A stretch of DNA of 48,194 bases from positions 1-48,194 of the IMG/VR virus record IMGVR_UViG_3300031718_000017. One strand, given 5' to 3'. A program made the position numbers and the translations under genes. The stretch's first letter is position 1, and each line of letters opens with the position of its first letter. Below the pieces are notes generated by a model, which saw nothing but the letters and a program-made list of their open reading frames with translations, ran no database searches and had not been told where the DNA came from. This document shows positions 23,579 through 32,606 of the stretch, piece after piece. Source of the DNA: a virus.

Positions 23579-25542
23579 TGGCTACGTTCTCGGGCTTACC
23601 AAATCTCGCCGGAGCTACAGAAAATCCGGTCTTGGGTATCAGCAGTGCGTTGGCTCAAGCTCCCGTCGCAGCCGCTCAACAAAACGCCGCTCTTAACGAA
23701 GCTGGCTGGCGCGCACTCGCGCCCTACGTCACGGCCATGTCGCGCAATCCGAACCTCGCGCAGAACAACACGTTCACCGGACAGATGCAGCGAATCGCGC
23801 AAATGTACCGGATCAGCGGCCCGATGCTCGATCAGGCTATTCAGCAGGTTCGTTCGCAGCTTGGGGGGACGGGCTCGGCAGGGATGCAAGGCGCTGTCGG
23901 AGGCGGCGCCGTGCAGACGGGGTCGGAAGCGGTAAGCCCCTCGTCACCCGGAACAGCAGCATCATCCGGAGCACCGACTCCCAGCGCTCAATCGGCGTCG
24001 GGTTCCTCATCCCCACAGGCTACCACGAAACCCGTTGGCAGCGAACCGGACCTCGGCACGAAGTGGCAAGACCCGCGCTTGAAGCAGCTCGCCGACGTCT
24101 ACAACCAAGACCTCGAAGCTGCGGCGCGCACGCCAGCGCTCACCGGGCATCCCGATTTTCACCAAAAGATCGTCAAAGACGGGCGCGCGGTGGGGCGAAC
24201 GAACAGCGAGATCGCGGCGGACGTTAAGGCGTATCAGGTAAAGGCTGGGAAGGGTCCGCATCCCGAGACGATGCCGCCGGATCAGGCTCAGGTTCGCACG
24301 CAACGGCAACAGGCTCTCCAGGGAGCGTCATCTGCAGCGTCACCTCCCACGACTCCGTCTGCGGGTTCCAGTGCGTCACAGCCGGGTCAACCCGGCGCGT
24401 CACCACAAGGCGCTCCACAGCCGCAAGTTTCCGCCGTGCCGCCAGGAACGCCTGGTGCGGGCGCCGCGGGACCGACGAGCTACGAAGGACCGCACGCGCT
24501 TCCGCCAGCGATGCAGGGCCTCATGGCCGCCGCGGGCGTCACGCCGACCGGGATGCAAGCCTACGGAACCTCACCGATCGAGGCGGGCATGGCGCAGCAA
24601 ATATCGCAGGCTCAGCCTTCGGATAGGCCGCAACTCTACGCCGCGGCGATGATCGATCCGACGACCGTGCCGAGCGACATAATGAACGCCAAGCCGGTGA
24701 TGACCGAAGCGCAGCGCGGAATCGAATGGAATCGCGTGTACGGCGAGGCGATGGGACTCGTTAAGCAGGGCCAAGACCCGACCGGGATCATCCAAGGGGC
24801 GGCAGCGGCTGGAGTTATCACGCCCGATATGGCCGCGGCGTTCTTGCAAGACCCTGGCGTTATGCAGCCTCTACGCGGAGCCGCGCAGCAGAACGCGCAG
24901 ACTCTCCATGATAACGGCTTACTGAAAGGTGCGCGCTATCAAAACTATCTGTCGTCTATAGCTACCGGAGCGACGACGCGGGACCTGAACGAGGCCCGCA
25001 TCAAATATCTCGGCCAGCAAACTACGTGGTTCGGATCAGCAGCGCAGGCCCACGTAGCCGAAGCGTGGGCGTCGGTGAACCGCAACAACGCCGAGGCTGG
25101 AGCGATTAAAGACGGTTCATGGTTCCAGCAGAACACCGCTCAGAACCGAAGCGTTACCGACCAAATACGAGACGCGCAGAGTCTATTATCTAGCTCGCAG
25201 ACGAACTACGACACGATTCTAAACTATGGAAAGTCGCTGCTCTCGAACTTCCAAGATCCGACCTCAGCGACGATGCCGGATGGTACGCCATACGCGCAAG
25301 CGCTCCAGAACGCGCAAGAGAACCGCGACGCGGCTCGACAGGCGCTTCAGTCTCTCACTAACGGCGCCGCAGGACGCACCGTTGATAGCACGGTGAACCC
25401 GGGAGCGGGTGGTGCGAAAGTTAAAGGCAGCGGTGCTCCGTTCCAAGCGCCTCCGGGATGGAAGGCTGAGAAGATCAACGGACACTGGGCGATCCGAAAT
25501 ATCTCGAATCCGAATCAGGTTCAGTATTGGCAGGGCCAGTAA
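23578..25542 (+). CDS. Internal/ejected virion protein, 654 aa
   Basis: GTG overlaps the preceding TAG. The N-terminal part (1-110) is helical and Gln/Ala-rich. Residues 110-310 are dominated by Gly, Ser, Pro, Gln and Thr with PAxP-type linkers. The C-terminal half is helical with many Gln/Asn/Ala residues and ends in a basic-aromatic segment (PGWKAEKINGHWAIRN). The layout of disordered linkers between helical blocks fits a protein stored in the head and ejected ahead of DNA. No enzymatic motif seen. Confidence 0.65.
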   Translation: MATFSGLPNLAGATENPVLGISSALAQAPVAAAQQNAALNEAGWRALAPYVTAMSRNPNLAQNNTFTGQMQRIAQMYRISGPMLDQAIQQVRSQLGGTGSAGMQGAVGGGAVQTGSEAVSPSSPGTAASSGAPTPSAQSASGSSSPQATTKPVGSEPDLGTKWQDPRLKQLADVYNQDLEAAARTPALTGHPDFHQKIVKDGRAVGRTNSEIAADVKAYQVKAGKGPHPETMPPDQAQVRTQRQQALQGASSAASPPTTPSAGSSASQPGQPGASPQGAPQPQVSAVPPGTPGAGAAGPTSYEGPHALPPAMQGLMAAAGVTPTGMQAYGTSPIEAGMAQQISQAQPSDRPQLYAAAMIDPTTVPSDIMNAKPVMTEAQRGIEWNRVYGEAMGLVKQGQDPTGIIQGAAAAGVITPDMAAAFLQDPGVMQPLRGAAQQNAQTLHDNGLLKGARYQNYLSSIATGATTRDLNEARIKYLGQQTTWFGSAAQAHVAEAWASVNRNNAEAGAIKDGSWFQQNTAQNRSVTDQIRDAQSLLSSSQTNYDTILNYGKSLLSNFQDPTSATMPDGTPYAQALQNAQENRDAARQALQSLTNGAAGRTVDSTVNPGAGGAKVKGSGAPFQAPPGWKAEKINGHWAIRNISNPNQVQYWQGQ

Positions 25543-25545
25543 CAA

Positions 25546-28500
25546 ATGGCCGCCGGAACGCTTCCCGGCTTCGGTTCCGCTCCACCGCAGCAAGGGCAAC
25601 AGTCCGATCAGCTTAGAGGCTTCGGACCCGGACCTCCTCAGCCAAAATCGCTACCGGGTTTCGCGTCATCACCGCGCGGGACCGCAACTCCAACCCCGAC
25701 CTCCGGACTCAACTGGGGAAAATACACTCCGCCGCAAACCCCGAACTTCTCAAGCGCCGGGCAGAAGCTCTTACCGTTGCTCGACAAGGTCGCTGACCAG
25801 CGCGGAGTCCCGCGCAGCGTTATGCGGACGGTCTATGCAATCGAGTCCGGCTGGACTCCCGATCCGCAGCATTCGGGCGACCCGGCGGGCGCCTACGGAC
25901 CAGGGCAAATCGAAGCGTCGAACGTCGCGTCGCAAGGCAAAGGCTTTGACCGAACCAACCCCGAGCAAGCCTTCAACTATATGGCTGGCTCGTTATCGTC
26001 GGCCTACAAAAAATATAACGATTGGGGTTTAGCGGCTGGAGCCTACAATACCGGCGGCGGTGCGATCGATCAATGGCTCCACGGCGGCGGAAACCTCGAC
26101 GACGTAACTGCCGTAACCAATAAGATCACCGGATCAAAGAGCAACGACGTGCGCTCCTACATGCTTCGCGTTCGAGCGGCGTTTGAGGGCGAGCAGTTCG
26201 ACAGCTATCACAAAGCTCAGCAGAACTCGCAGCTAGACGCCGTGCATCGGCGCGTGGCGGCCAGTATCGCAGCGGCAAAGCAAACCCTGGGGCGGATGAC
26301 CACGATGGATGGCAACGGCCATTATCAGCTAAAGCAGGCGTCGCCGCTCATTGACGTGCAGGGACCGCTCGCGGCGATTGGGTCCTACCTCGAGACGATC
26401 ACGCTGGCGTCTCCGTTCCTCGGAGCGCTCGCTGGGCGCAAGCCTGTCCCCGAATCATACGACGCGAATCTCTCGCGGCAGTCGGCGGGCGTCGAAGCCT
26501 TTGGAAAGCATCTCGCCGAGAATCCGTGGGTGCAGCGCCTCGGTCCTCCGGCTGAGATCGCGGCGCGGCTCATCCAGCTTGGCGGCTACATAGCGCCGCA
26601 GCGCACCGGGTTATTCGCACAGGCTCGCAGCCTTGGGGATATCGCCGCGGCGGAAGGCGACGTCGGCCACGCCTTCATGCAAGGTCCGTCGCATCTCGCG
26701 CAAGCTGAGCAGCGGTACTCCATCGGCTCGCCCGGTTTCATCAAGGCGACGACGGGGAGCGAGCACCATCCTCGGTTCGACGCAGCGCTTCGGACGGCGT
26801 TCGACCTCATCTCGCCCGGAACAGGCTTGATCGGTGACGGGCTAAAGCTGATTCGAGGAATCGCGTCTAAAGCTCCCGCGCTCGAGCGGGTGATGGTCGA
26901 CCTCGCTCAGCATGGCGACGTCATTCGGAACTCTCCGGCGGTGCGAGGGCTCGTCTCGATGTTCACGCCGAGCGCCGTCCTGCGCTATGCGGCCAAGGAC
27001 CTCGGGCTAAACCCCGAGGAGGCGGTGCGACTCGGGCGCGGCTGGGTGTCATCTCAGGCTCGCGCTGGCTACAGCGCGTCGCTCGCTCGCCGGGATATCT
27101 TCAGCGACACGACCCGCGAGCAGGCAGTGGAGATCGAGCGCCGGTCCGAGCAACTCGGCGGAGACCCCAAGGCTGGGGCTCCGAACAAGAACGTCCCCGA
27201 GCCGACCAAGGGACTCTCCCTCGACGAACGAGCGGCGCGGCACCGCGGCACGATGCTGGCGATGGATGACGACAGCCTGGCGCACGCGCTCATCGACGAG
27301 AACCGCATGTTTGACACCTCGCGCTACACCTACCGCGGCGGCCCCCGCGGCTCGGTCTATCGGTTCGATGGTGCCTCCGACGTTATGGACTACTACGGAA
27401 CGGGAGCGCGCGGCGGGCGCGGCGCGGGCAAGGGTGCGGATACGGCGGCGGTCGGCAAGCACAAAGCCTACGAGACCTACGACGAGGCGCAGGCTTCCGG
27501 GAACCTCTCCTCTCGCTACGATCCCCGCGATAACCTCCAGCGCTTCCTCACGAACCGCGGTACGCGCGTCGGCCTTGAGTCCACCCTGCACGATCTCTAC
27601 AGCGCCGGCTTCGGGCGCGAGCTGACCTACACCGACCCCAAAAGCGGTGCGCCGCTCGCGGGCAGCCTGGGAATCTCGACCAGCGGAAAGGGCGCGGCGG
27701 GCATGGCCGCGGCGAAGAACCTCGGCAAGCGCGCGGACGAGGGCGCTGCGCTCGTCGCCGGAGCGAAGGCCGCGGGGATACCCCTATCGGATATCAACTC
27801 CATCCGGCGCGCGAACCCGCAGGCCGTTCAGCGGCTCATCAACGAGGCGCAGAAGGCGTCGAAGGTCGCCGGGGAAGCCGCCGCTGGCGAGTCCGCCAAG
27901 GGCGAGCGGCTCGTAGGGCAGATGAACGTCCGCGAGGACCAAGCCAAAGCGGCCAGTGATTTCCACGCCGAGGCGAGCAAAGCGTCCGCAGCAGCACAGC
28001 GAGCGGCCCAGCGTGCCACTGGGGCAGCGGCGGAGTCCACGCGCGCCTCTAAGGCCGTCGAACACGCCGACCTCGGCAGAAGCGTCGCAAAGGCCATCTA
28101 CGGCCCCAATTCAAAGCTCGAGCGGCGCATATCCGCGCTGGGCGACCAACTCGACCGGGCCGTGGTCAACAAGGCCAAAGCCGACAAGCTCCAGGCAGCG
28201 ATCAACGAACACCTCGAAGCGCACCAGTATAAGACCTTCGACCGCATCCAGAAGAACGCCGAGGCGGCGGAGCGGCATTCCGGCTTCGTCCCGGCCGGCG
28301 ACCTCGCGCGCGATCTGAAGGTCTCCCTCCCGTCGCTCAAGCCGTATTTCTCCTACCACTCCGGGGTCGCCAAGTTTTTGCGCGATATGGGCGCCACTGG
28401 CGAGGAGGCCGGCGCGTGGTCGCAGCTCATGGACGGCTTCAACAAGCTCTATCGGGTCGGGATCATCTACAACCCTGTGCGCCACCTCTTCATCAATATG

Positions 28501-29991
28501 CCGACGAACTATCTCGCGTCGGGCGGCAAGCCGATCAACATTCTGCGGGCCTTCGTCGACGACGGCTACGTCTCGGGGAAGTGGACGGAGGAGCTCGAGA
28601 AGCGCGGCGGGATCAAACGAATGGGCGACCAGCCGATGTTCGGCGGCTCAGTCGGAACGTCGTTTGACAATCCAGGCTTCTGGCGCGACCTCGCATCCAA
28701 AAAGATACCAGGCTCGTCCGTGTTCAAGGACGCCTACGCGAAGGCCGCCGACGTGGCCGGAAAAGCGCCCGCCGACGAGTCTCGCCTGATACAAACTCTG
28801 TCGGCTATGGGCGAGACCGGGAACACGATGCTCTCGCACCTCTGGCAAGGGAACCAGCGGCTCGTGTTCGATTGGGGCGAGACGCGGCTCGCGACCGCGC
28901 GCTTTCGGGAGATGGTCGAGGACGAGGGCCTCACGATGGACGAGGCCGCCAACAAGGTCTCGGGCATCTTCGGCTCAGCGCTGGACCTGTCGAAAACCGG
29001 GATCGACAACATGCTCCACCGGGCGCTGCTTTTCTACCCGTGGCTCAAGGCGACGATTCCGCTAATGATGCGGGCGATGTACCGCGCGCCGTCCTACGTT
29101 TGGACGCCCTACGCGCGATCTCAGGATTGGAACCGAGCGACGCAAGACCCGCGCTGGCGGGCGCAGACCGAGGGAACGTACCACCTCGGAAACTGGAACG
29201 GCAAGGACGCTTATATGTCTTGGCCTGGCCCGCAGAAGTATCTCGAGGACGTGCTGGCCGTATTCGATCCCGCAGGCGGAGACACGACTGCCGGGCTCAC
29301 GCCTCGGATGACGAAGATGCTGAATCTCGCGACCTCGGAGCTAAAGCCGATGCCAACCGGGATACTCGCCGCGGCTGGTGCGACGGAGGTTGGCAAGCCA
29401 GCCGAACCCGGGCCTCCGAACTTTCAAACGCTTTGGGACAACGCCGCGCCGCCGCGCGTGCAGCTCTCGCAGGCGACGACGTCGCTCTTGCAGCGCCTTC
29501 CGTTCGGGCAAATCATCTCGGGAACCGTCGACAACGTGAACAGCGTTTTCAAAGGCGACCCTAGCGCCTTTCTCTCGGCCTTCTCACTCATTCCGTATTC
29601 TCGACCGTCGCCGCAGGTCGAAAAGGCTCAGCGTGAGATGTTTCGCAAATATACCGGAGACTCAGGAAAGATCGAGGCAGCGATTCGAGACGTTCACACG
29701 AAGCCGGGCCTCCCGGAATTTAAGGAGCTTAGGACCGCGGCTCTCCGTGACGCCCAAATGATCTCTTACGTCCAGATGAAGGCGCACGCCCAACTCGTCG
29801 ATCCCTCCGTGACGCCGAAGGATCGCAAGGCGATCACGGCTCAGACGCAGACCCTCATCAAGCAAATCCAGATGGAGATGCAGGCGCTCAACACGGGCGC
29901 TCAGCGCATCCAAATGCTACAATCAAACCCGAGCGGCGCTCCGCCATCCCCGGCCTTCGTACCAGGCTTTGGCGCGTCGCCACCGCCATAG
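25546..29991 (+). CDS. Giant internal virion protein with lytic transglycosylase domain
   Basis: 1,481 residues, the longest gene here. After a Gly/Pro/Gln-rich leader, residues 70-190 form an SLT-type lysozyme fold: AIESGW (catalytic Glu100), AYGPGQIEASNV (116-127) and AAGAYNTGGGAI (163-174). This would cleave the glycan strand to let the ejection channel cross peptidoglycan. The remaining ~1,290 residues are helical, with Ala/Lys/Glu coiled-coil stretches (about 755-930) and a region near 950-1,230 with hydrophobic helices (for example FYPWLKATIPLMMRAMY) suited to channel formation. The architecture matches T7 gp16-like ejection proteins. ATG at 25546, three bases after the previous stop. 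Confidence 0.85.
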   Translation: MAAGTLPGFGSAPPQQGQQSDQLRGFGPGPPQPKSLPGFASSPRGTATPTPTSGLNWGKYTPPQTPNFSSAGQKLLPLLDKVADQRGVPRSVMRTVYAIESGWTPDPQHSGDPAGAYGPGQIEASNVASQGKGFDRTNPEQAFNYMAGSLSSAYKKYNDWGLAAGAYNTGGGAIDQWLHGGGNLDDVTAVTNKITGSKSNDVRSYMLRVRAAFEGEQFDSYHKAQQNSQLDAVHRRVAASIAAAKQTLGRMTTMDGNGHYQLKQASPLIDVQGPLAAIGSYLETITLASPFLGALAGRKPVPESYDANLSRQSAGVEAFGKHLAENPWVQRLGPPAEIAARLIQLGGYIAPQRTGLFAQARSLGDIAAAEGDVGHAFMQGPSHLAQAEQRYSIGSPGFIKATTGSEHHPRFDAALRTAFDLISPGTGLIGDGLKLIRGIASKAPALERVMVDLAQHGDVIRNSPAVRGLVSMFTPSAVLRYAAKDLGLNPEEAVRLGRGWVSSQARAGYSASLARRDIFSDTTREQAVEIERRSEQLGGDPKAGAPNKNVPEPTKGLSLDERAARHRGTMLAMDDDSLAHALIDENRMFDTSRYTYRGGPRGSVYRFDGASDVMDYYGTGARGGRGAGKGADTAAVGKHKAYETYDEAQASGNLSSRYDPRDNLQRFLTNRGTRVGLESTLHDLYSAGFGRELTYTDPKSGAPLAGSLGISTSGKGAAGMAAAKNLGKRADEGAALVAGAKAAGIPLSDINSIRRANPQAVQRLINEAQKASKVAGEAAAGESAKGERLVGQMNVREDQAKAASDFHAEASKASAAAQRAAQRATGAAAESTRASKAVEHADLGRSVAKAIYGPNSKLERRISALGDQLDRAVVNKAKADKLQAAINEHLEAHQYKTFDRIQKNAEAAERHSGFVPAGDLARDLKVSLPSLKPYFSYHSGVAKFLRDMGATGEEAGAWSQLMDGFNKLYRVGIIYNPVRHLFINMPTNYLASGGKPINILRAFVDDGYVSGKWTEELEKRGGIKRMGDQPMFGGSVGTSFDNPGFWRDLASKKIPGSSVFKDAYAKAADVAGKAPADESRLIQTLSAMGETGNTMLSHLWQGNQRLVFDWGETRLATARFREMVEDEGLTMDEAANKVSGIFGSALDLSKTGIDNMLHRALLFYPWLKATIPLMMRAMYRAPSYVWTPYARSQDWNRATQDPRWRAQTEGTYHLGNWNGKDAYMSWPGPQKYLEDVLAVFDPAGGDTTAGLTPRMTKMLNLATSELKPMPTGILAAAGATEVGKPAEPGPPNFQTLWDNAAPPRVQLSQATTSLLQRLPFGQIISGTVDNVNSVFKGDPSAFLSAFSLIPYSRPSPQVEKAQREMFRKYTGDSGKIEAAIRDVHTKPGLPEFKELRTAALRDAQMISYVQMKAHAQLVDPSVTPKDRKAITAQTQTLIKQIQMEMQALNTGAQRIQMLQSNPSGAPPSPAFVPGFGASPPP

Positions 29992-30002
29992 AAAGGAACC
30001 GT

Positions 30003-30302
30003 ATGAAAGTCCAACCACCCTGGGTGCTCCTCGCAACACTCATCGCCTCTGGCGGGCTTACGGCGATCGCCCAGGCGTTTAGCAACGCCCTGCCCCAAGG
30101 CGCGCCGCTCATCGCGAACATCGTCGCTATCATCGTCGCTATCTCAGGATTCGTCGTCCAATACTATAAGTCGATGACCGCGCCAGCCGTATCGATCCTA
30201 GCGGACGCTCCGGTCGTCACGACCGAAGGCGAGAAGGTCGGCGTGAACGTCTCAACCACCAGCACAACCCCCCTCTCCGCACCCGTGAAAGGAACCCCAT
30301 GA
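30003..30302 (+). CDS. Two-TM membrane protein, 99 aa (holin candidate)
   Basis: ATG with GAAAGGA upstream. Two hydrophobic segments: VLLATLIASGGLTAIAQAF (residues 8-26) and LIANIVAIIVAISGFVVQYY (36-55), with a hydrophilic, Thr/Val-rich tail. The two-helix form and the place at the end of the structural block fit a class II holin, though a second lysis-type cluster is present at 13.2-14.2 kb. ATGA overlap with the next gene. Confidence 0.55.
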   Translation: MKVQPPWVLLATLIASGGLTAIAQAFSNALPQGAPLIANIVAIIVAISGFVVQYYKSMTAPAVSILADAPVVTTEGEKVGVNVSTTSTTPLSAPVKGTP

Positions 30303-30601
30303 CCGTAGAAGATGGAAACTATCCAGCAACGCCGCAGCCCGTTCCGACCAGCTCGGGTCCGACCGGACCAAAGAGCGACGTCGAAACGACCGTCGCCACG
30401 CTAAACTCTCTCAAGCCGCTACTGTCGCCGTTCTTGCAAAAGGTCCTTGAGTTCATTGTCGGTATTCTGACCGGAATCGGCGGCGACCTTAGCGTGAAGG
30501 GTGACTACAGCAAGTCGCAGGACGGCACGATCCTCGGGACGGCGTACACGTTCACCGAAACTGTAAACGGCAGCGCCGATATCAAGGCGGTTCCGAGCTA
30601 G
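30299..30601 (+). CDS. Hypothetical protein at end of rightward block, 100 aa
   Basis: Coupled by ATGA to the holin-like gene. The N-terminal 35 residues are Pro/Ser/Gly-rich and probably disordered. One amphipathic to hydrophobic helix (LLSPFLQKVLEFIVGILTGI, residues 39-58) is followed by a small beta-rich end. Its stop TAG (30599-30601) shares CTAG with the stop of the convergent gene, so the two transcription units meet tail to tail with no spacer. Confidence 0.55.
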   Translation: MTVEDGNYPATPQPVPTSSGPTGPKSDVETTVATLNSLKPLLSPFLQKVLEFIVGILTGIGGDLSVKGDYSKSQDGTILGTAYTFTETVNGSADIKAVPS

Positions 30602-30945
30602 ACCGACCTCACAGCGGCGATAGCCGCCGTGAAATCATCAAGGCCGCGAACGATTCCAGGCACATGCCAGCGGAGGAGATTGCGGCCTTTTACTTTTATC
30701 TTGCGGACCACCAATAGGAACGCTCCTGGAAAGTTCGGTTGAGCGTCCATCTTGGCGAAGGCTCCTCGAGCGCGTTTGTTCTTGGTTCCCACTTCCAGCA
30801 AGAGATGCGGTAGCTCCGTCGTCGATAGCGCAACGACGTCGACGCCTCTCGATCCACGGCTGGGGTAGCAGAAGTAGCCGTGCTTCTCCTCGAGATGCGC
30901 GATAGCTAAGTTCTCGGTGGCGTTCCCCGCTTGGCGCGTGCTCAT
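30598..30945 (-). CDS. Holliday-junction-resolvase-like (Hjc/PD-(D/E)XK) protein
   Basis: 115 residues. The pattern follows archaeal Hjc-type nucleases: an early Glu in ENLAIAHLEEKHG, then CYPSRGSRGVDVVAL (catalytic Asp after Gly-x-x) and LLLEVGTKNK, where the family has E-x-K. The spacing E-V-G-T-K departs from strict ExK, so the active site could be altered. It would resolve branched recombination or replication intermediates before packaging, consistent with the Sak4-like and Cas4-like genes upstream in the same unit. It is the last gene of the leftward block; AAAGG lies six bases before its ATG. Confidence 0.6.
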   Translation of the reverse strand: MSTRQAGNATENLAIAHLEEKHGYFCYPSRGSRGVDVVALSTTELPHLLLEVGTKNKRARGAFAKMDAQPNFPGAFLLVVRKIKVKGRNLLRWHVPGIVRGLDDFTAAIAAVRSV

Positions 30946-30964
30946 TCAGGGCCTTTCATTGACT

Positions 30965-30980
30965 GTGAGTCTACACTCAC
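30965..30980. promoter_or_regulatory. Perfect 6-bp hairpin upstream of the resolvase-like gene
   Basis: GTGAGT and ACTCAC flank the loop CTAC. It lies between the stop of the two-TM gene (31007) and the start of the resolvase-like gene (30945). This gap is one of the few breaks in the chain of overlapping leftward genes. It could be a weak processing or attenuation site or an operator. Confidence 0.35.
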
Positions 30981-31006
30981 GTTAGTAGCAGGGCTTGGAG
31001 TAGAGG

Positions 31007-31183
31007 TCATGCGTGGTTAGCCCTTAGCCACGCAAACAACCATGTGATCGCGCAAGTCGCCCCGATGATGTAAAGCCCGACGCTGATTCTCACGGGACCA
31101 CCCAGAATGGCAACTAGTAGTGAGGCTAGGCAGATAGCGAGCCCTAGAATCAGCTCCCTCGGCTTGGGAGTTGGCTGGCTCAT
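31007..31183 (-). CDS. Two-TM microprotein, 58 aa
   Basis: Starts ATGAGCCAGCC, overlapping the previous TGA. After a Pro-rich N-terminus there are two hydrophobic segments, LILGLAICLASLLVAILGG (11-29) and GLYIIGATCAITWLFAWL (36-53), with a basic tail. A small inner-membrane protein; could be holin-like or a superinfection-exclusion factor. No family recognised. Confidence 0.55.
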   Translation of the reverse strand: MSQPTPKPRELILGLAICLASLLVAILGGPVRISVGLYIIGATCAITWLFAWLRANHA

Positions 31184-31329
31184 CCGGGCCCATTCTCGCG
31201 ATCAGGCGGTGGCGTTAGAGTCGGCACGGGCGAATAACGAGAGGTGAACTTGTACTCCACCGTTTCGCCTTCCCACCGATTCCAGGCTAGGCAAATTGGA
31301 TGCAGCTTAACGAACGCGGATTTCTGCAT
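31180..31329 (-). CDS. Hypothetical protein, 49 aa
   Basis: ATG at 31329 is preceded by AAGGA nine bases upstream, and it lies 13 bases after the previous stop. The protein is compact with Trp/Cys/His residues (KLHPICLAWNRWEGE) and a Pro-rich tail. Its TGA overlaps the next ATG. Unknown function. Confidence 0.5.
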   Translation of the reverse strand: MQKSAFVKLHPICLAWNRWEGETVEYKFTSRYSPVPTLTPPPDRENGPG

Positions 31330-31342
31330 GTGCCGGGATTCC

Positions 31343-31516
31343 TTAGTCACATTCGCCCTCGATTGCTGCCAAGACGTCACGCGGGGAGGCATGATTACGC
31401 GCCATTTCGGCCACGTCGGTAATAAGATGTGCCGCCTCACGCAAGAGGTCACGCGCGTACACGGGACAGCTAGGACGGTTGGCGTTTATCAGACAAGCTT
31501 TCGCTAGTTCAGTCAT
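31343..31516 (-). CDS. Hypothetical helical protein, 57 aa
   Basis: ATG immediately follows the stop of the 17-residue frame upstream (TGAATG). Mostly helical with balanced charge (ARDLLREAAHLITDVAEMAR). It ends in an acidic segment. The reading frame has the codon pattern of its neighbours, whereas the opposite-strand frame at 31244-31507 does not. Unknown function. Confidence 0.55.
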   Translation of the reverse strand: MTELAKACLINANRPSCPVYARDLLREAAHLITDVAEMARNHASPRDVLAAIEGECD

Positions 31517-31570
31517 TCACGGCTTCCTCGTATCGGCGGGGGAGGCTACAGGGTGAGAAGCGCAGGTCAT
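31517..31570 (-). CDS. Candidate 17-residue coupling micro-ORF
   Basis: Starts by ATGA overlap with the 88-residue gene and ends with TGA directly followed by the ATG of the 57-residue gene. It fills the only space between two coupled genes and so would let ribosomes run on. The peptide (MTCASHPVASPADTRKP) has no recognised feature. It could be a bridging frame rather than a functional peptide. Confidence 0.35.
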   Translation of the reverse strand: MTCASHPVASPADTRKP

Positions 31571-31833
31571 GCGGGCACGTCCAACTTGCCGCAGACTACG
31601 GCGCTGTGATGGGGGCAGAGCCACTCGTCGCGAGAGCGCGGCATAAATAGTCCTCCGTCTCCACAGTCGCAGCCGGCTTCGTATTGGCAGCGGCGACGGC
31701 GCTTGTTGGACTTGAACTTATGGCCCGCGTTCAAGTGGTCGCTCACGAAGGAGGCCGTCAACGCTTCGGGCACTCCTCGACCCGTGAGGCTGGCCCCACA
31801 TTCGCAGACGTATCGCACTCGCTCTAGGCTCAT
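31567..31833 (-). CDS. Zinc-binding small protein, 88 aa
   Basis: Contains CECG near the N-terminus, then HLNAGH, a basic block KSNKRRRRC and CDCGDGG, and ends with WLCPHH. The Cys/His pattern suggests two zinc sites. ATGA overlap with the upstream gene. Probably a nucleic-acid or protein-binding early factor; no family recognised. Confidence 0.55.
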   Translation of the reverse strand: MSLERVRYVCECGASLTGRGVPEALTASFVSDHLNAGHKFKSNKRRRRCQYEAGCDCGDGGLFMPRSRDEWLCPHHSAVVCGKLDVPA

Positions 31834-32450
31834 CGGGTACTCACGCAGGCTTCAAAGTTGGGCTGAAGTGTGAGTATTGGCGTGATGCGGCGAAGGCGTC
31901 TTTGTTCGCCGCAGGTGTAGACGACCGTTCCATCGCCCTGTGGAGTTTTAATGTACTCGCTGACGAGCTTTTTGCGCCAAGGGGCCGTGTGATGCGCGCA
32001 CAGCCTTTCATCCTTCTCGCCGCTGCACGGAGTCTCCACGAGAAACTTAGGCTGCCGTTCGCACAGCCCCGATAGCGTCTTACGCGTGGTGGCTTCGCAA
32101 AGCCGAGCCTCGGTGTGCGCCTTCTTGGCATCGCTAATCGCCTGGTGAATGCGAATCCGTTCTATCTTCTTGGCTTCGATTCGTTCGGCTTCACCTGCTG
32201 GGCGCTCAAGCATTTTCTTGGCCCGCTTCGGGAGGCACCTGGAGCAAACACGCCATGCGTTCTTGGCCCCCAATGGTCGCACCAAAAACTCTGCAACGCT
32301 GCTGCACTCAAAGCCGTACGGCGTAAACGTGCATTTCGCGCCAGGCGCGGTGCTCCAGCGGCGATAGGTCGATTCGGTGATTCGTTCCACGACAATGGCG
32401 GGCGCGGCCTTGCGAGCCTCCTTGTGCCGTGAAAGCAGGGTTACGCTCAT
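31830..32450 (-). CDS. Cys-rich hypothetical protein, 206 aa
   Basis: The start at 32450 is fixed by ATGA overlap with the zinc-ribbon gene upstream. The N-terminal part contains TYRRWSTAPGAKCTF and CSRCLPKR; the middle is a Lys/Glu/Arg helix; the C-terminal part has CERQ...ETPCSG and LCAHHTAPW. It appears to carry several zinc-binding sites separated by a coiled coil. No family recognised. It is among the larger proteins of the leftward block. Confidence 0.55.
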   Translation of the reverse strand: MSVTLLSRHKEARKAAPAIVVERITESTYRRWSTAPGAKCTFTPYGFECSSVAEFLVRPLGAKNAWRVCSRCLPKRAKKMLERPAGEAERIEAKKIERIRIHQAISDAKKAHTEARLCEATTRKTLSGLCERQPKFLVETPCSGEKDERLCAHHTAPWRKKLVSEYIKTPQGDGTVVYTCGEQRRLRRITPILTLQPNFEACVSTR

Positions 32451-32602
32451 TTCGCGCCCTGCTTCGCTGGCTTCCCGCACATACAGCATGGCTTATTGGC
32501 GGTGGCGCATAGGTGCGAGCAGTTGCAGTATAGTCGAGAGCCGCATTGAACGCAGCGGCCGTAACTTATAGGATTTTCCTTTCCGCACACGCTGCATTTC
32601 AT
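32447..32602 (-). CDS. Zinc-ribbon microprotein, 51 aa
   Basis: ATG four bases after the upstream TGA. Contains CSVCGKENPISYGRCVQCG, a classic two-CxxC zinc ribbon, followed by YCNCSHLC and CCMCGK. Very high Cys content for its size. Likely a nucleic-acid or protein-interaction module; its target is unknown. Confidence 0.65.
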   Translation of the reverse strand: MKCSVCGKENPISYGRCVQCGSRLYCNCSHLCATANKPCCMCGKPAKQGAK

Positions 32603-32606
32603 GGCG

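Noticed and set aside
30601-30630. GCGGC-GATA-GCCGC hairpin as a terminator between convergent blocks
   Set aside because: Only a five-base stem, inside the coding end of the resolvase-like gene, and no T-run follows.
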